Part shown: positions 43,824 to 53,765 of the stretch, piece by piece | Layout of the letters: the number at the start of each line of letters is the position of its first letter | How positions within the stretch are numbered: position 1 is the first letter of the stretch | Origin: Helicobacter sp. 11S02629-2 | Lineage (GTDB): Bacteria > Campylobacterota > Campylobacteria > Campylobacterales > Helicobacteraceae | Reading direction: 5' to 3' | NCBI RefSeq assembly: GCF_002272875.1 | Contig: NZ_MLAN01000002.1 | Coordinates: 1-64,000, forward strand | Length of the DNA: 64,000 nucleotides | The notes under the pieces: model-generated | What the model was told of the DNA's origin: nothing | Database searches by the model: none | What the model saw: only the letters and a program-made list of their open reading frames with translations | Made by a program: the position numbers and the translations under genes

Positions 43824-45176
43824 TTAGTGTTTAAATGCAGATATTAGATTCCATGACTTTAAGGTATCTATAGCAGTTTTTAGCTGCATGTCATCCATCA
43901 CATCTTTAGTAGTGATTAGATTTTTGTCTTCTTTTTCCTCTTTTGCTTCTGTAGCTTTTGCTTTTTTAGGCGCTTCGTCTTCTAAAAGCTCATTTTTAAG
44001 ATGTTTTCTTAGGTTGGCTTCTTTTAGGCTAAAGGCACTATCTTTATCTTGTGGGACAACTCCCGGGGCTATTTTAATATCTGGTGTGATGCCTAGGGCT
44101 TGTATACTTCTACCACTTGGTAAGTAGTACTTAGCCACTGTTAGCTTTAAGGCTTCAGTATCAGAGATTGGCACGATTTGTTGAACGCTTCCTTTGCCGA
44201 AAGTTTTTTCACCAATTATTACTGCCCTTTTGTTATCTTGCAAGCTTCCAGCTACTATCTCACTTGCACTTGCACTTCCGCCATTAACTAGCACTACTAA
44301 AGGGATATTAGCAAATATAGCATCGCCTTCTACTGGAATCTTTCTTTCTTCGTTTCTTCCTCTTTCAGAAAGCACGATTCCATGTTTTACAAAAAGGCTA
44401 GTTAGATCAACTGCTTGCTCCAATAAGCCACCTGGGTTATTTCTTAAATCCATTACTATGCCATCTACTTTGCCTAGTTTTTTAAGCTGTTTTTTGGTCT
44501 CTGGAACGACGTTTTTATCAAAGCTTGCTATCCTTAAGTAGGCATAGTTTGTGCCCTCTATCTTGCTAACTTTTGTGCTTTCAAGCTTTATAGTATCTCT
44601 TATTATCTTTACAACTAGTGGCTTATCTAGCCCACTTCTAACTATGGTTAGTTCTACTTTAGTGCCCTTTCTTCCTTGCATCAAAGAAACTGCTTCATCT
44701 AGCTTCATGTCTATGGTTGATTTATCATTTATTTTCAAGATGATATCCCCTGCTTTTAGCCCAGCTTTAGAAGCAGGTGTGCCATCTATTGGCGAGATGA
44801 TAGTTATAGCACCATCTTTCATGCCCACTGTTATACCTATACCGCTGAACTCTCCTTGCGTTGTGTGCTTAAGATTCTTAAAGTCTTTAGCACTTAGGTA
44901 GTTAGAGTGTGCATCAAGGTTGCTTAGCAAGCCATCAAGTGCTTTATCTATGATCTGATCTATAGTTAGCTTATCTACATAGGCTTTTTCTATGATATCT
45001 ACTGAGTTTGTAAACTTAGCATATGCTTTAAGTCTATCAGCCTTTGAGCTTGGCTTGAATGCTTCTTGTTTGTTCATATCAGTTGCATTGTTGCTAGGCG
45101 CAGCATTTAGAAAACTTAGACCACCAACCATAAGTGCTGAAACCAGCACGCCAGATAACACATATTTATTAAACAT
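43824..45176 (-). CDS. ctp: Carboxy-terminal processing protease (S41 family)
   Basis: Periplasmic serine protease with Ser/Lys dyad. About 450 residues: signal-anchor (5-27), PDZ domain with [37 protein letters not shown] (about 110-150), catalytic Ser in [13 protein letters not shown] and Lys in [14 protein letters not shown] charged Lys/Glu/Asp tail ends the protein. I chose the ATG at 45176 because it starts right at the signal sequence [12 protein letters not shown]; the upstream extension has no coding sense. The neighbour order ctp / cvfB-like is one I recall from H. pylori. Confidence 0.92.
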   Translation of the reverse strand: MFNKYVLSGVLVSALMVGGLSFLNAAPSNNATDMNKQEAFKPSSKADRLKAYAKFTNSVDIIEKAYVDKLTIDQIIDKALDGLLSNLDAHSNYLSAKDFKNLKHTTQGEFSGIGITVGMKDGAITIISPIDGTPASKAGLKAGDIILKINDKSTIDMKLDEAVSLMQGRKGTKVELTIVRSGLDKPLVVKIIRDTIKLESTKVSKIEGTNYAYLRIASFDKNVVPETKKQLKKLGKVDGIVMDLRNNPGGLLEQAVDLTSLFVKHGIVLSERGRNEERKIPVEGDAIFANIPLVVLVNGGSASASEIVAGSLQDNKRAVIIGEKTFGKGSVQQIVPISDTEALKLTVAKYYLPSGRSIQALGITPDIKIAPGVVPQDKDSAFSLKEANLRKHLKNELLEDEAPKKAKATEAKEEKEDKNLITTKDVMDDMQLKTAIDTLKSWNLISAFKH

Positions 45177-45252
45177 CTTTGAGAGCCCTAATTTAAAATT
45201 TAATTTTAGATTATACTTAGAAAAAATCAATTTAATTTGTAAAGGCCCCAAA

Positions 45253-46074
45253 ATGCAAGACATAAGTTCCTTAATAGGTTTGCAAACTATGCTAGATGTA
45301 AAGCGGAAAAGTGAGTTTGGATACTACCTTGGTGAGGACGACTTAGAAGGCGAAGTTTTACTTCCTAATATATATGCAAACGAGCTTGATGAAAAAGATA
45401 TAAAAGTCAGTGTTTTTATCTATACAGATAGTGAAGATAGACTAGTAGCCACCACGTTAAAACCACTAATATTGCTAGATGAGATAAAAGCACTTAAGGT
45501 AAAAGACCACGTAGAAAATGGAATCTTTTTAGACATGGGACTAGCTAAAGATCTTTTCATGCCAACTAAGTATCCAAGCAACTATCCACTAGATTCTAAA
45601 GTAGTAGTTACTTTGCAAAAAGATCATTCAAATAGGCTAATAGCCAAAAAAGATATAAGCATATCCTTAAAGCCTTGTAAAGATATAAGCTTTTTAAGTA
45701 AGGACTTAGATGCATTAGTAGTTTCTAAAAGCGATCTAGGCTACTCTTGTGTTATAGGTAACTACCAAGGCATGCTTTATAGTAATGAAGTCTTTTGTGA
45801 GATAAAGCTAGGTGAGGTCTATAAAGTAGGCGTTAAAAATATAAGAAGTGATGGCAAGCTAGATCTAATAATAAGATCTAATAAAAGTGCCTTAAAAGAA
45901 AAAATACTTTCTATCTTAGAATCTAAAACTACCCCTTATATCTTTGAAAAAGAGACAGCCATGGCGTTAGGAGTTAGTTTCAAAGAGCTAAAAAGGACTT
46001 TGAGTACCCTTGTAAATGAAAATAAGATAAGCTTCATAAAAGATAAAGGCTATGTAAAAAGCCCTAAATCTTAA
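45253..46074 (+). CDS. CvfB-like S1 RNA-binding protein
   Basis: A 273-residue cytoplasmic protein built of S1-like OB folds: DVKRKSEFGYYLG (about 13-25), then VKDHVENGIFLDMGLAKDLFMP (about 82-103), a third near 160-215, and a C-terminal winged-helix-like segment TAMALGVSFKELKRTLSTLVNENKIS. This is the CvfB layout (S1-S1-S1-wHTH). Function in RNA metabolism is known only for Gram-positive homologues. The ATG at 45253 starts the first OB strand; the longer upstream frame overlaps ctp and is rejected. Confidence 0.82.
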   Translation: MQDISSLIGLQTMLDVKRKSEFGYYLGEDDLEGEVLLPNIYANELDEKDIKVSVFIYTDSEDRLVATTLKPLILLDEIKALKVKDHVENGIFLDMGLAKDLFMPTKYPSNYPLDSKVVVTLQKDHSNRLIAKKDISISLKPCKDISFLSKDLDALVVSKSDLGYSCVIGNYQGMLYSNEVFCEIKLGEVYKVGVKNIRSDGKLDLIIRSNKSALKEKILSILESKTTPYIFEKETAMALGVSFKELKRTLSTLVNENKISFIKDKGYVKSPKS

Positions 46075-46116
46075 AAATATCCATAAAGTTAAATCATATA
46101 TAAGGGAAATTAAGTA

Positions 46117-46662
46117 ATGAAAATAATTGCAGTATGTGGTAATGCAAGCTTAAAAGGACTAAGTGAAGAAACACTAGAGCTTGCTTATGAAACAGGTAAA
46201 GCCATCATAGATAGTGGCTATGTCTTAGCTTGTGGTGGGCTAGGTGGCATTATGGAGCTAGCTTGCAAAGGTGCAAGGGCTTCTAAAAATCATAAACCTA
46301 ACACCATCATAGGAATCCTCCCAAACTACGATAGAAGCATAGCTAATCCTTACGTAGACTTAGCCCTTCCTATAGGCTTTGACATGGCTAGGAATCTAAG
46401 TCTAGTTAGCATCTCTCACGCAGTCATAGCTATAGCTGGAGGAAGTGGGACTTTAAATGAGCTAAGTGCTAGCTGGCAACTAGGAAAGCTTATAGTAGCC
46501 CTTGGAAATGAAGGCTATGCTAACAAGCTTGGAGGCACTAAGCTAGATGATAGACGCGAAGATATGATCTATAAGGCTAACTCTGCTAAAGAAGCCTTAG
46601 AGCTTGTTGGTGAAAAACTACCACTTTATGAAGGTAGGTTTTTTGCTGGGATTAAGAAGTAA
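46117..46662 (+). CDS. LOG-like Rossmann-fold nucleotide-binding protein (TIGR00725 type)
   Basis: 181 residues. The N-terminal IIAVCGNASL and the glycine-rich CGGLGGIMELACKGAR (about 39-54) and AGGSGTLNELSASWQLGK (about 108-125) motifs match the LOG/'lysine decarboxylase-like' fold, with PGGxGT replaced by AGGSGT. Proteins of this branch have no firm function; cytokinin-type phosphoribohydrolase activity is known for close LOG proteins. Follows the cvfB-like gene by 42 nt with a GGGAA site. Confidence 0.75.
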   Translation: MKIIAVCGNASLKGLSEETLELAYETGKAIIDSGYVLACGGLGGIMELACKGARASKNHKPNTIIGILPNYDRSIANPYVDLALPIGFDMARNLSLVSISHAVIAIAGGSGTLNELSASWQLGKLIVALGNEGYANKLGGTKLDDRREDMIYKANSAKEALELVGEKLPLYEGRFFAGIKK

Positions 46663-46754
46663 GCATTAAAAGTAAGTATTTTTATAGGCATGTATTTTAG
46701 GTCTTAACGCTTGAAGTAAAAACACAAGGCAAAAAACATAAGGTGTAGCATAGT

Positions 46755-46839
46755 AGATATTAGTTCCCCTTCCTAGCATGATAGAGTTTCTCCAATCTTC
46801 TCTCTCCATGATGCAAAAAGGAACTAATGGAATATATCT
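46755..46839. repeat. Intergenic element, copy B (structured)
   Basis: AGATATTAGTTCC on the left pairs with GGAACTA...ATATCT on the right (8-bp TTAGTTCC/GGAACTAA core plus an outer AGATAT/ATATCT after a small bulge). The left arm continues CCCTTCCTAGCATGATAG, similar to the CTCCCCTTCATGATG of copy C. It occupies much of the 224-bp convergent gap 46663-46886, in which I see no gene. Confidence 0.45.
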
Positions 46840-46886
46840 CTACAACTTCCATTAAAATAAAGAAAGAAAAAACTAGCAACAAAGCT

Positions 46887-48818
46887 TCAAAACTCTATAG
46901 GGTCTATATCTATATCAAAACTTAGCTTATCTTTTAGATTAAACTCAAGACTAAGTATGCTTTGAAGCAAAGGGGTGGCTTTTTTGCATCTTAAGATGAT
47001 GTTAAAAAAGTAGTAGTCTTTAAGCTTTGGCATACTACTTGGGGCTAGACCTATCACTTCTACATCTTTTTCCTTACACTTACTAAGCACATCTTTTATA
47101 TATCTAGCACGCATTAAGGCTTTAGTCTCATTTTTATCTTTTATGGTAAGTTTTGCCAGTCTTACAAAAGGCGGGTAAAGATTGGCCCTTTGAAGGAGTT
47201 CGTTTTCTAAAAAGTTTTGATAGCCTCCTTTAAAAACCTCTTCTATATAAGAAGTATTAAGACTTTGTATAAGCACGCTTCCTTCTCCCCTCCTTCCACT
47301 TCTCCCAGCTATCTGAAAAAGCAGTGAAAAAGCCTTCTCGCTTGCCCTATAGTCACTTAAGCCTAAAATATGATCAATACCTAGTATCACACTAAGACTA
47401 GCGTCTTTAAAGTCATGTCCCTTACTTAGCATCTGCGTGCCTATAAGGAAGTCAAACTTATGGGCTGAAAACTCACTTAAAATCTTATCTAGCTCTTTAA
47501 AACTACTTGCATTATCCCTATCGCATATTTTTATCTTAGCGCCTGTAAAGATCTCTTCTAAAGTATTTTTAAGCTCTTCAGTTCCTAGTCTTTTGCCTCT
47601 TAGCTCTTCACTCCCGCAAGTTGGGCAAACTAGAGGTATGGGCATATGGTAGTTACAGTAGTGACAAACTAGAGAGTTTTTTTTGAAGTTAACGCTTAGG
47701 CTTACTTGGCAGTGAGGGCATTTTATAGTACTAGCACAGTTAGTGCAAAGCAGGCTTTTAAAATTAGCCCTAGTTGGCAAGAAGATAATAGCTTGCTTTT
47801 TGCTATCTAGCACAGCTTGTAAGCTTTCTAGTAAAAGGGGGCTTAAAACTTCTTTTGAATTATCAAGTATAAGCTTAGTTTGTGAGTTAAAAAACTTGCC
47901 CTTAAGCCTATAAAGATAGCCATGCTCTTTTGCTAGATAGTAGCTTTTTAGACTTGGGGTTGCACTACCAAGCACTACTTTTATACCTCTTTGACTTAAA
48001 AGCACACATAAGTCGCGTGCGTTATATTTTGGTGAGGTTTGAGACTTAAAAGAGTCATCATGCTCTTCATCGACTATAATTAATCTTAAATCACTCCATG
48101 GCAAAAAAAGTGCACTCCTTGCACCTATTATTATTTTTATACTCCCTGCTTTTAGACCATCTAAGACTTTTTGCTTTTTAGCCTTTGTTATCTTGCTATG
48201 CCACATGGCTACTTTATCCCCAAAGTGCTTTTGTAATCTTTTTTCCATCAAAGGCGTTAGGGAGATCTCTGGCATCAAAAGTAGGCACTGTGAGCTCTCT
48301 TGAGACTTAAGCGTAGAATCTATTAGATGAAAATAAATCTCACTTTTACCACTACTAGTATCACCAAACAGCAAACTTAAAGGCCTAGATTCTATAAATC
48401 TTAAAGCTTTTTCTTGCTCTTGGCTTAGGGTTAAAAGAGGACTAGTTTCTTTAGGAGTTTTGGCAGCTTGGGCTTTTTTTAAAGGCTTTTTAAGATTTTT
48501 ATCTAAGCTACCTTTTTGCACATTTTTTAAATCATCTAAGTGAAATATACTAGCTACATTACCTAGGCTTTGTAAGTAGTACTTGCTAGTAAACTCTAAA
48601 AGCTCTTTTTGTAGTTTGGTTAGAAAAAGCTGTGATTTGCTAGCAGGCTTTGGTGTAAAGCTAGGTGCTTGTAAGGCTAGATCTACTTGACTAACAACTC
48701 CAAGATACTCTTTGCCCCTTAGATTTATAAGCACTAAGTCAAATTTATCTAAAGGAGTTTGTGTGCTATAGACTAGTTCATTTAAGTGCAAACCTATAGG
48801 GCTAACTGATATAAGCAT
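46887..48818 (-). CDS. priA: Primosomal replication helicase PriA
   Basis: Restarts stalled replication forks. The 643-residue protein has a DNA-binding N-terminal region, helicase motif I LLFGDTSSGKSEIYF, motif II IIVDEEHDDSFK, motif III VLGSATPS, and the eight-cysteine zinc region (CTNCASTIKCPHC and CHYCNYHMPIPLVCPTCG, about 355-400), then motifs V-VI with IGTQMLSKGHDF and QIAGRSGRRGEG. The first Walker glycine stretch has DTSSGKS instead of VTGSGKT, still a workable P-loop. Somewhat short for PriA, as usual in Helicobacter. Confidence 0.94.
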   Translation of the reverse strand: MLISVSPIGLHLNELVYSTQTPLDKFDLVLINLRGKEYLGVVSQVDLALQAPSFTPKPASKSQLFLTKLQKELLEFTSKYYLQSLGNVASIFHLDDLKNVQKGSLDKNLKKPLKKAQAAKTPKETSPLLTLSQEQEKALRFIESRPLSLLFGDTSSGKSEIYFHLIDSTLKSQESSQCLLLMPEISLTPLMEKRLQKHFGDKVAMWHSKITKAKKQKVLDGLKAGSIKIIIGARSALFLPWSDLRLIIVDEEHDDSFKSQTSPKYNARDLCVLLSQRGIKVVLGSATPSLKSYYLAKEHGYLYRLKGKFFNSQTKLILDNSKEVLSPLLLESLQAVLDSKKQAIIFLPTRANFKSLLCTNCASTIKCPHCQVSLSVNFKKNSLVCHYCNYHMPIPLVCPTCGSEELRGKRLGTEELKNTLEEIFTGAKIKICDRDNASSFKELDKILSEFSAHKFDFLIGTQMLSKGHDFKDASLSVILGIDHILGLSDYRASEKAFSLLFQIAGRSGRRGEGSVLIQSLNTSYIEEVFKGGYQNFLENELLQRANLYPPFVRLAKLTIKDKNETKALMRARYIKDVLSKCKEKDVEVIGLAPSSMPKLKDYYFFNIILRCKKATPLLQSILSLEFNLKDKLSFDIDIDPIEF

Positions 48819-48823
48819 AGCTT

Positions 48824-49072
48824 TTAAGAGGTAGCTTTAGGTTGCTCTTGTAGTTTTTGTTGTAAGAAAGTGTTTATCTCTTCTAAGTCAAGATTTTGTG
48901 CAACGTACTTATTAGAAAGCTCTATAAACATGTGCAAAAGTTGCTCCACTGAGTAAGACCTATCTTCAAAGAGGGCTTGTAAGTTGGCTTTTATGGGCTC
49001 ATTAAAGTTAGTGGTTTCTAGCCTAAAGGTTCTTCCACCAACTTTAATATCTAAGCTGTCTTTCATCATCAC
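48824..49072 (-). CDS. Small conserved-looking protein upstream of priA (unknown; ZapA-like?)
   Basis: 82 residues, no signal or membrane segment. LDIKVGGRTFRLETTNFNEPIKANLQALFE suggests a small alpha/beta N-terminal part and a helical tail (EQLLHMFIELSNKYVAQNLDLEEINTFLQQK). The size and start recall ZapA, a Z-ring protein, and the partner gene encodes a coiled coil, but I cannot establish this. Overlaps the coiled-coil gene (stop/start around 49072) and lies 5 nt before priA. Confidence 0.6.
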   Translation of the reverse strand: MMMKDSLDIKVGGRTFRLETTNFNEPIKANLQALFEDRSYSVEQLLHMFIELSNKYVAQNLDLEEINTFLQQKLQEQPKATS

Positions 49073-49398
49073 TAAGGCTTTTTATACTCTTTTGTGCTGT
49101 TTTCTACTAGCTCACCTATCTCTCTAAGCTGTGCTGTTAAGAGAGCGTTTTGTTCTTCTAGCTTTTTCATCCTTAAGTCTTTTTGCTCATTTTGTACATT
49201 AAGATTACTTATCTTAAAGCCAAGATCTCTTATCTCAGAATCTTTTTCTTTAGATACAGTGTTTTTTTGTGAGAGTTCATCTTCTAGCTTTTCTATCCTC
49301 TCTATAAGCAGATGTATACCATTTTTAATATCATTTGCTACCATTTTAGAATCCTTATTTTTAAGATTATTAATTCTATCCAAAATTAAAGAGCCCAT
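49072..49398 (-). CDS. Small coiled-coil protein (unknown)
   Basis: About 108 residues, almost entirely a charged coiled coil from about 10 to 95 ([59 protein letters not shown]). No known domain. It is the first gene of the run to priA. I prefer the ATG at 49398 to the TTG at 49404; this start abuts the uvrB ATG head-to-head (CAT|ATG). The pairing with a ZapA-like small protein hints at a division or nucleoid role, unproved. Confidence 0.65.
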   Translation of the reverse strand: MGSLILDRINNLKNKDSKMVANDIKNGIHLLIERIEKLEDELSQKNTVSKEKDSEIRDLGFKISNLNVQNEQKDLRMKKLEEQNALLTAQLREIGELVENSTKEYKKP

Positions 49399-51378
49399 AT
49401 GCAAAATACCTTTAAACTAACTTCACCTTATAAGCCAGCAGGCGATCAGATAGAAGCTATAGCATCCATAACTGGCTTTATCAAAGATGGCTCAAAGTAC
49501 AATACTTTAGAAGGTGTTACAGGAAGTGGCAAAACTTTTACTATGGCAAACATCATAGCCAACCTTAACATGCCAACTCTTATCATGTCTCATAATAAAA
49601 CTCTTTGTGCCCAGCTTTATAGTGAGTTTAGAAGCTTTTTCCCCAAAAATCATGTCGAGTACTTTATATCCCACTTTGACTACTACCAACCAGAAGCCTA
49701 CCTTCCAAGACGTGATCTTTTTATAGAAAAAGATTCAAGCATTAATGACGACTTAGAAAGGCTTCGCCTTAGTGCTACTACTTCACTGCTTGGCTATGAT
49801 GATGTCATAGTTATAGCTAGTGTTTCAGCAAACTATGGTCTAGGTAACCCAGAAGAGTACATCCAAACCATACAAAAGATAAGTATAGGAGAGTGCTATA
49901 ATCAAAAGCAGTTTCTTTTAAAGCTAATAGAGATGGGCTATACGCGTAATGAGGTGGACTTCAAACGGGGTACTTTTCGCGTAAGTGGCGAGGTTATAGA
50001 CATATTTCCAGCCTATAATGAAATAGAATTTTTAAAGATAGAGTTTTTTGATGATGAGATAGAAGGAATCTTTATCTATGAAGCCTTAGAAAACAAAAAA
50101 GTTAAAGCCTTAGATTCTGTAGTGATCTATGCTGCTAATCAATTCATAGTCGGACAAAACCGCCTTAAAACTGCCCTTAACAACATAGAGCAAGAGCTTG
50201 CAGAAAGGCTAGAGTTTTATAAGTCTCAAGATAAGCAAGTAGAGTTTGAAAGGCTAAAAAGCAGGGTTGAGTTTGACTTGGAGATGATAAGTGAAAGTGG
50301 TGTTTGTAAGGGGATAGAAAACTATGCAAGACATCTTACTGGCAAAGCACCCGGAGAGACGCCCTTTTCGCTTTTAGACTACTTTGAATCTAAAAAAAAG
50401 CCCTATCTTTTAATAGTCGATGAAAGCCACGTAAGCCTTCCTCAATTTGGCGGTATGTACTCAGGGGATAGAAGCAGAAAAGAAGTTTTAGTCGAGTATG
50501 GTTTTAGGCTTCCAAGTGCCCTTGATAACAGACCTTTAAGATTTGAAGAGTTTATAAACAAAAAGGCTAACTTTCTTTTTGTCTCAGCAACCCCAGCAAA
50601 CCTTGAACTAGAACTAAGTAAAGAACACACAGCAGAGCAGATCATCCGCCCAACAGGGCTTCTAGACCCACTCTATGAAGTAAGAGATAGCACTAATCAG
50701 GTTAATGACTTAAAGGCTGAGATTCTAAAAAGAGTAGCTAAAAATGAAAGAGTACTAGTTACGACGCTAACTAAAAAGATGGCAGAAGAGCTAACTAAGT
50801 TTTACTCTAAAGAAGGCATAAAAGTGCGTTATATGCATAGTGATATAGATGCCATTGAAAGAAACCATCTTATACGTGAGCTGCGTCTTGGAGAGTATGA
50901 CGTCTTAGTTGGGATAAATCTCTTGCGTGAAGGGCTAGATCTCCCAGAAGTAAGCTTAGTAGCCATCTTAGATGCTGATAAAGAAGGCTTTTTAAGGAGT
51001 GAGACTAGCCTTATACAAACAATGGGGCGTGCTGCTAGAAACATTAATGGCTTTGTGCTTTTATACGCCAAAAAGGTTACAAAGTCCATGCAAAAAGCCT
51101 TTGATGTAAGCAACTACCGCCGCGAAAAACAAATCGCTTTTAACAAAGAACACAACATAACTCCAAAAAGTGTTAATAGAAACTTAGAAGATGAACTACG
51201 ACTTGAAGACACTTCAAAAACGCTTGATAGACTAAGGAAGGAAAAGATTCCAAAAGAGCAAAAAGCTTTGATAGTAAAAGACTTGACGGCTAAGATGCTA
51301 GAGGCTGCTAAAAGACTAGACTTTGAAGTAGCAGCAAGCTTGCGCGATGAGATAGCAAGGCTTAAAAAGGATAGGTAA
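49399..51378 (+). CDS. uvrB: Excinuclease ABC subunit B
   Basis: Damage-verifying helicase-like subunit of nucleotide-excision repair. The 659 residues show Walker [11 protein letters not shown] (about 38-47), the beta-hairpin [11 protein letters not shown] (about 93-103), DESHVSLPQ, motif [22 protein letters not shown] and QTMGRAARN, and a C-terminal UVR domain ([25 protein letters not shown]) that binds UvrC. Complete. Its ATG touches the divergent coiled-coil gene's ATG, so its promoter must lie inside that gene. Confidence 0.97.
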   Translation: MQNTFKLTSPYKPAGDQIEAIASITGFIKDGSKYNTLEGVTGSGKTFTMANIIANLNMPTLIMSHNKTLCAQLYSEFRSFFPKNHVEYFISHFDYYQPEAYLPRRDLFIEKDSSINDDLERLRLSATTSLLGYDDVIVIASVSANYGLGNPEEYIQTIQKISIGECYNQKQFLLKLIEMGYTRNEVDFKRGTFRVSGEVIDIFPAYNEIEFLKIEFFDDEIEGIFIYEALENKKVKALDSVVIYAANQFIVGQNRLKTALNNIEQELAERLEFYKSQDKQVEFERLKSRVEFDLEMISESGVCKGIENYARHLTGKAPGETPFSLLDYFESKKKPYLLIVDESHVSLPQFGGMYSGDRSRKEVLVEYGFRLPSALDNRPLRFEEFINKKANFLFVSATPANLELELSKEHTAEQIIRPTGLLDPLYEVRDSTNQVNDLKAEILKRVAKNERVLVTTLTKKMAEELTKFYSKEGIKVRYMHSDIDAIERNHLIRELRLGEYDVLVGINLLREGLDLPEVSLVAILDADKEGFLRSETSLIQTMGRAARNINGFVLLYAKKVTKSMQKAFDVSNYRREKQIAFNKEHNITPKSVNRNLEDELRLEDTSKTLDRLRKEKIPKEQKALIVKDLTAKMLEAAKRLDFEVAASLRDEIARLKKDR

Positions 51379-51587
51379 AATACTCTTAACCTTATATAGT
51401 TCTTACAAAGACCAATTACAGTTTTTAAAGTGATATTTTTTAATTGCATTTTGATTATTAAGCTAGATTGACTAGCTTTGTTTTTATATTAATAAAACCT
51501 TAAGTTATAAGAAGTATTTAAGTAAATATTTTATTTATCAAAAACTTATTAGTTAATAATTTTTATACCTTTTTCATCCTTCTACAA

Positions 51588-51605
51588 AGCCCCTGCTACA
51601 GGGCT
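51588..51605. other. Small hairpin upstream of outer-membrane protein gene
   Basis: AGCCCCTG and CAGGGCT (one bulged C, loop CTA) form a GC-rich stem in an A/T-rich gap, without a T-run. It could end uvrB transcription or sit just above the next promoter. The remaining 51379-51587 is A/T-rich with no gene. Confidence 0.4.
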
Positions 51606-51613
51606 CCATCAGC

Positions 51614-51619
51614 TATAAT
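51614..51619 (+). promoter_or_regulatory. -10 element of outer-membrane protein gene
   Basis: Exact TATAAT 50 nt before the ATG at 51669, with a TAAGGA ribosome site at about 51656-51661 between. No -35 is apparent, as usual for Campylobacterota. A start point near 51626 would give a leader of about 43 nt. Confidence 0.5.
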
Positions 51620-51668
51620 TTCAACTATAAAAGACTACAAAATAGACATAGAAATTAAGGATTCTAAA

Positions 51669-53360
51669 ATGAAAAAAGTCACTAAAACATTGATAGCTTC
51701 TAGTTTGATTTTAGTCTTAGGAACTACTAGTGCATTTGCAGCTGAGGCAGGTGCTAACACTAATAAGATTAATGGTCTAAAGGTTTTTGCTGGGGTTGGA
51801 GTAGGTGCTGGGATAAGCGCTAAGGAAGTGGATAATGGAGTTCGTTTTTCAGGCACTGGAACTAATGCAAAACTAAAACTAGGTGCTGGAGTCTTTTCTA
51901 GTCTAGAAGGCGCAACTCTTGGCTTACAAGCAAGTGTTGGAGTGGGGGTTAATACCTTAAACTCAAGCCTTACACCTCAGTACATGGTAAACCTTGACTT
52001 TATCCACCTCTTTGATGTAGGTAGTGGCTTTGTAAAGTTAGGCTACACAGCAGGAGTAGGTCTTGCTATAAGGACTAATGATGTGGTTAATAGTGGAAGT
52101 GGTAACTTTAACTCCCAGTCTACTTCTGCAAGTAGGGCAAACTCTGCTTTTGCCATCTCTGCCGCCCAAGCTAGAAGTAATGCAAATGCACTAATGTTTG
52201 CAATATATCAAGCAAGCGATAATACAAACAGTGCAAGAGATGCTCAAGTACAAGCTAATAGCAATCTTATAAATGCAACTCTAACTTGGAGTGCAAAACA
52301 AGGAGATCTAAACAGGGCAAATGATGCTATAAATAGTGCTAGTAGTAACGTAGCTAATATCTTAAGTAATATAACAAGCACTAACTCTCAGCTTAGTAAC
52401 CTTAACAACCAACTTAACCAAGCAATAAGCGATAAAAACAACGCACAAAGTATGGTTAATAGTGCTAATAATGCACTAAATTCTTTGCCAAGACCACAAG
52501 CCCCTAACACTTCAGCCCTTCAAGCTGCAGTAAATAATGCGCAAAATGCAGTAAATAATGCACAAAACGAGGTAAATAACGCCCAGTCTGCCTATAGCAG
52601 GGCTTTAAGTATAAACAATCAGCCTACTTACTATCCACCAAGTTCTTCTTGCAGTGGCTATGCTAACTTTTGTAACTCTAGGACTTTAGCACCGGGCTAT
52701 TACGCAGGGCTTAACGCAAACTCAACTGCTAATGCCCTAGCAGATGCTAAAGCTAAACTTAGAAATGCACAAGATACTCTTGCTAATGCCCAAAAAGCTT
52801 TGAGTAATACACAAAATACCTACCTATCACAGCTTAATGCCTATAATAACAACCCAGCACATACCACCCTAACTAATGCTCAAAATGCACTAAATGATGC
52901 CAATAATAAAATCCAAAATATAGGTAATGAAGTAAGTAGAACACAGCAAGAAGCAAACCAAGCCAATCAAAACCTAATTAATGCCCAAAAAGAATATAAC
53001 GACGCACTAACTAATAAAAATAACCTAGCACAAGGACAGCAAGACTACGATAAGGCAAAAAAAGCAAAAGATGCAGCAGATAAAGCTTTGCAGGCTGCTA
53101 CAGACAACCTTAATAAACTTATCGCCCAATATACTGCTAATCAACGCATCATAAACGCAGCACAAAATAGTGCCAATGAAGAGAAAAAACCAGAAACTGC
53201 CGCTCCAGCCCCTACTATACTTCCAACTGTAAAAGTAGGCTTGATGGCATTTATCGGCATTAATCAAAGTGTATCATTAGAGTATCAGTACTACTTTAGA
53301 AACAACACTCCGGGTCTTGCAAGCAGTGATGTTACACTAAACTACGCTTACTACTTTTAA
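51669..53360 (+). CDS. Outer-membrane protein with large coiled-coil insertion
   Basis: 563-residue precursor with signal peptide (1-23, SAFAAE). Residues about 30-145 form glycine-rich beta-strands (KVFAGVGVGAGISAKEV, LGLQASVGVGVNTL, FVKLGYTAGVGLAIRTND). About 150-510 is a long Asn/Ala/Gln-rich coiled-coil insert made of heptad-like NAQNAVNNAQN repeats with a Cys pair (CSGYANFC). The last 50 residues return to strands (KVGLMAFIGINQSVSLEYQYYF ... LNYAYYF, C-terminal Phe). So a small Helicobacter barrel appears to carry a stalk on an external loop, which suggests an adhesin. Monocistronic with its own promoter. Confidence 0.85.
   Translation: MKKVTKTLIASSLILVLGTTSAFAAEAGANTNKINGLKVFAGVGVGAGISAKEVDNGVRFSGTGTNAKLKLGAGVFSSLEGATLGLQASVGVGVNTLNSSLTPQYMVNLDFIHLFDVGSGFVKLGYTAGVGLAIRTNDVVNSGSGNFNSQSTSASRANSAFAISAAQARSNANALMFAIYQASDNTNSARDAQVQANSNLINATLTWSAKQGDLNRANDAINSASSNVANILSNITSTNSQLSNLNNQLNQAISDKNNAQSMVNSANNALNSLPRPQAPNTSALQAAVNNAQNAVNNAQNEVNNAQSAYSRALSINNQPTYYPPSSSCSGYANFCNSRTLAPGYYAGLNANSTANALADAKAKLRNAQDTLANAQKALSNTQNTYLSQLNAYNNNPAHTTLTNAQNALNDANNKIQNIGNEVSRTQQEANQANQNLINAQKEYNDALTNKNNLAQGQQDYDKAKKAKDAADKALQAATDNLNKLIAQYTANQRIINAAQNSANEEKKPETAAPAPTILPTVKVGLMAFIGINQSVSLEYQYYFRNNTPGLASSDVTLNYAYYF
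52527..52589 (+). repeat. Three 21-bp imperfect tandem repeats coding for heptads
   Basis: Units at 52527-52547, 52548-52568 and 52569-52589, each coding for (A/E)VNNAQ(N/S). The first two differ at two bases. Unit length equals one coiled-coil heptad, so the stalk could lengthen or shorten by recombination while keeping register and frame. Confidence 0.85.
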
Positions 53361-53394
53361 AAGACTATAGAATCTAGTTTTTGCTTTAAGCCCC

Positions 53395-53745
53395 TTAGCC
53401 AAAGGGCTTAAAGTTAACTAGTGCTATATAAAAGATAGTTGAAAGAAAGATGGCTAAAAGACCGCCATAAGAAGAACGCCTAAAGATAAGATAGATAATA
53501 ATAGTGCTTAAAACTCCTAAACCCTCATAGCTTCCAAAAGGGCTATGAGATAAGTTGATATCTTTTAGTGAGTAAACTATAAGCATGCCTATGATACAAG
53601 GGGTTATCTTTCTTGAAAGCCACGCAAGAAGTGGAGGTATGGGAGAAAAGCTAAAGATAGACAAAGGTAAAAATCGCGGGATAATAGTCCCTATGATGAT
53701 GACTATAACTATTAAGATAGCATGGGTTATATCTATATCACTCAA
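53395..53745 (-). CDS. azlD: Branched-chain amino acid exporter subunit AzlD
   Basis: Small inner-membrane partner of AzlC, 116 residues with about four hydrophobic helices (8-24, 30-45, 68-88, 95-112). The IIGTIIPRFLPLSIF segment near 16-31 with RFLP is typical of AzlD. Start is TTG, with AAGGAG seven bases upstream. It lies 20 nt after azlC, making the usual azlCD pair, which exports branched-chain amino acids or analogues. Confidence 0.85.
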   Translation of the reverse strand: MSDIDITHAILIVIVIIIGTIIPRFLPLSIFSFSPIPPLLAWLSRKITPCIIGMLIVYSLKDINLSHSPFGSYEGLGVLSTIIIYLIFRRSSYGGLLAIFLSTIFYIALVNFKPFG

Positions 53746-53765
53746 GTTTTTCTCCTTTATATCTT

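Noticed and set aside
44992-45252. Upstream extension of the CvfB-like gene into ctp
   Set aside because: It overlaps the coding start of ctp and has no CvfB-like sequence; the ATG at 45253 fits the first OB strand.
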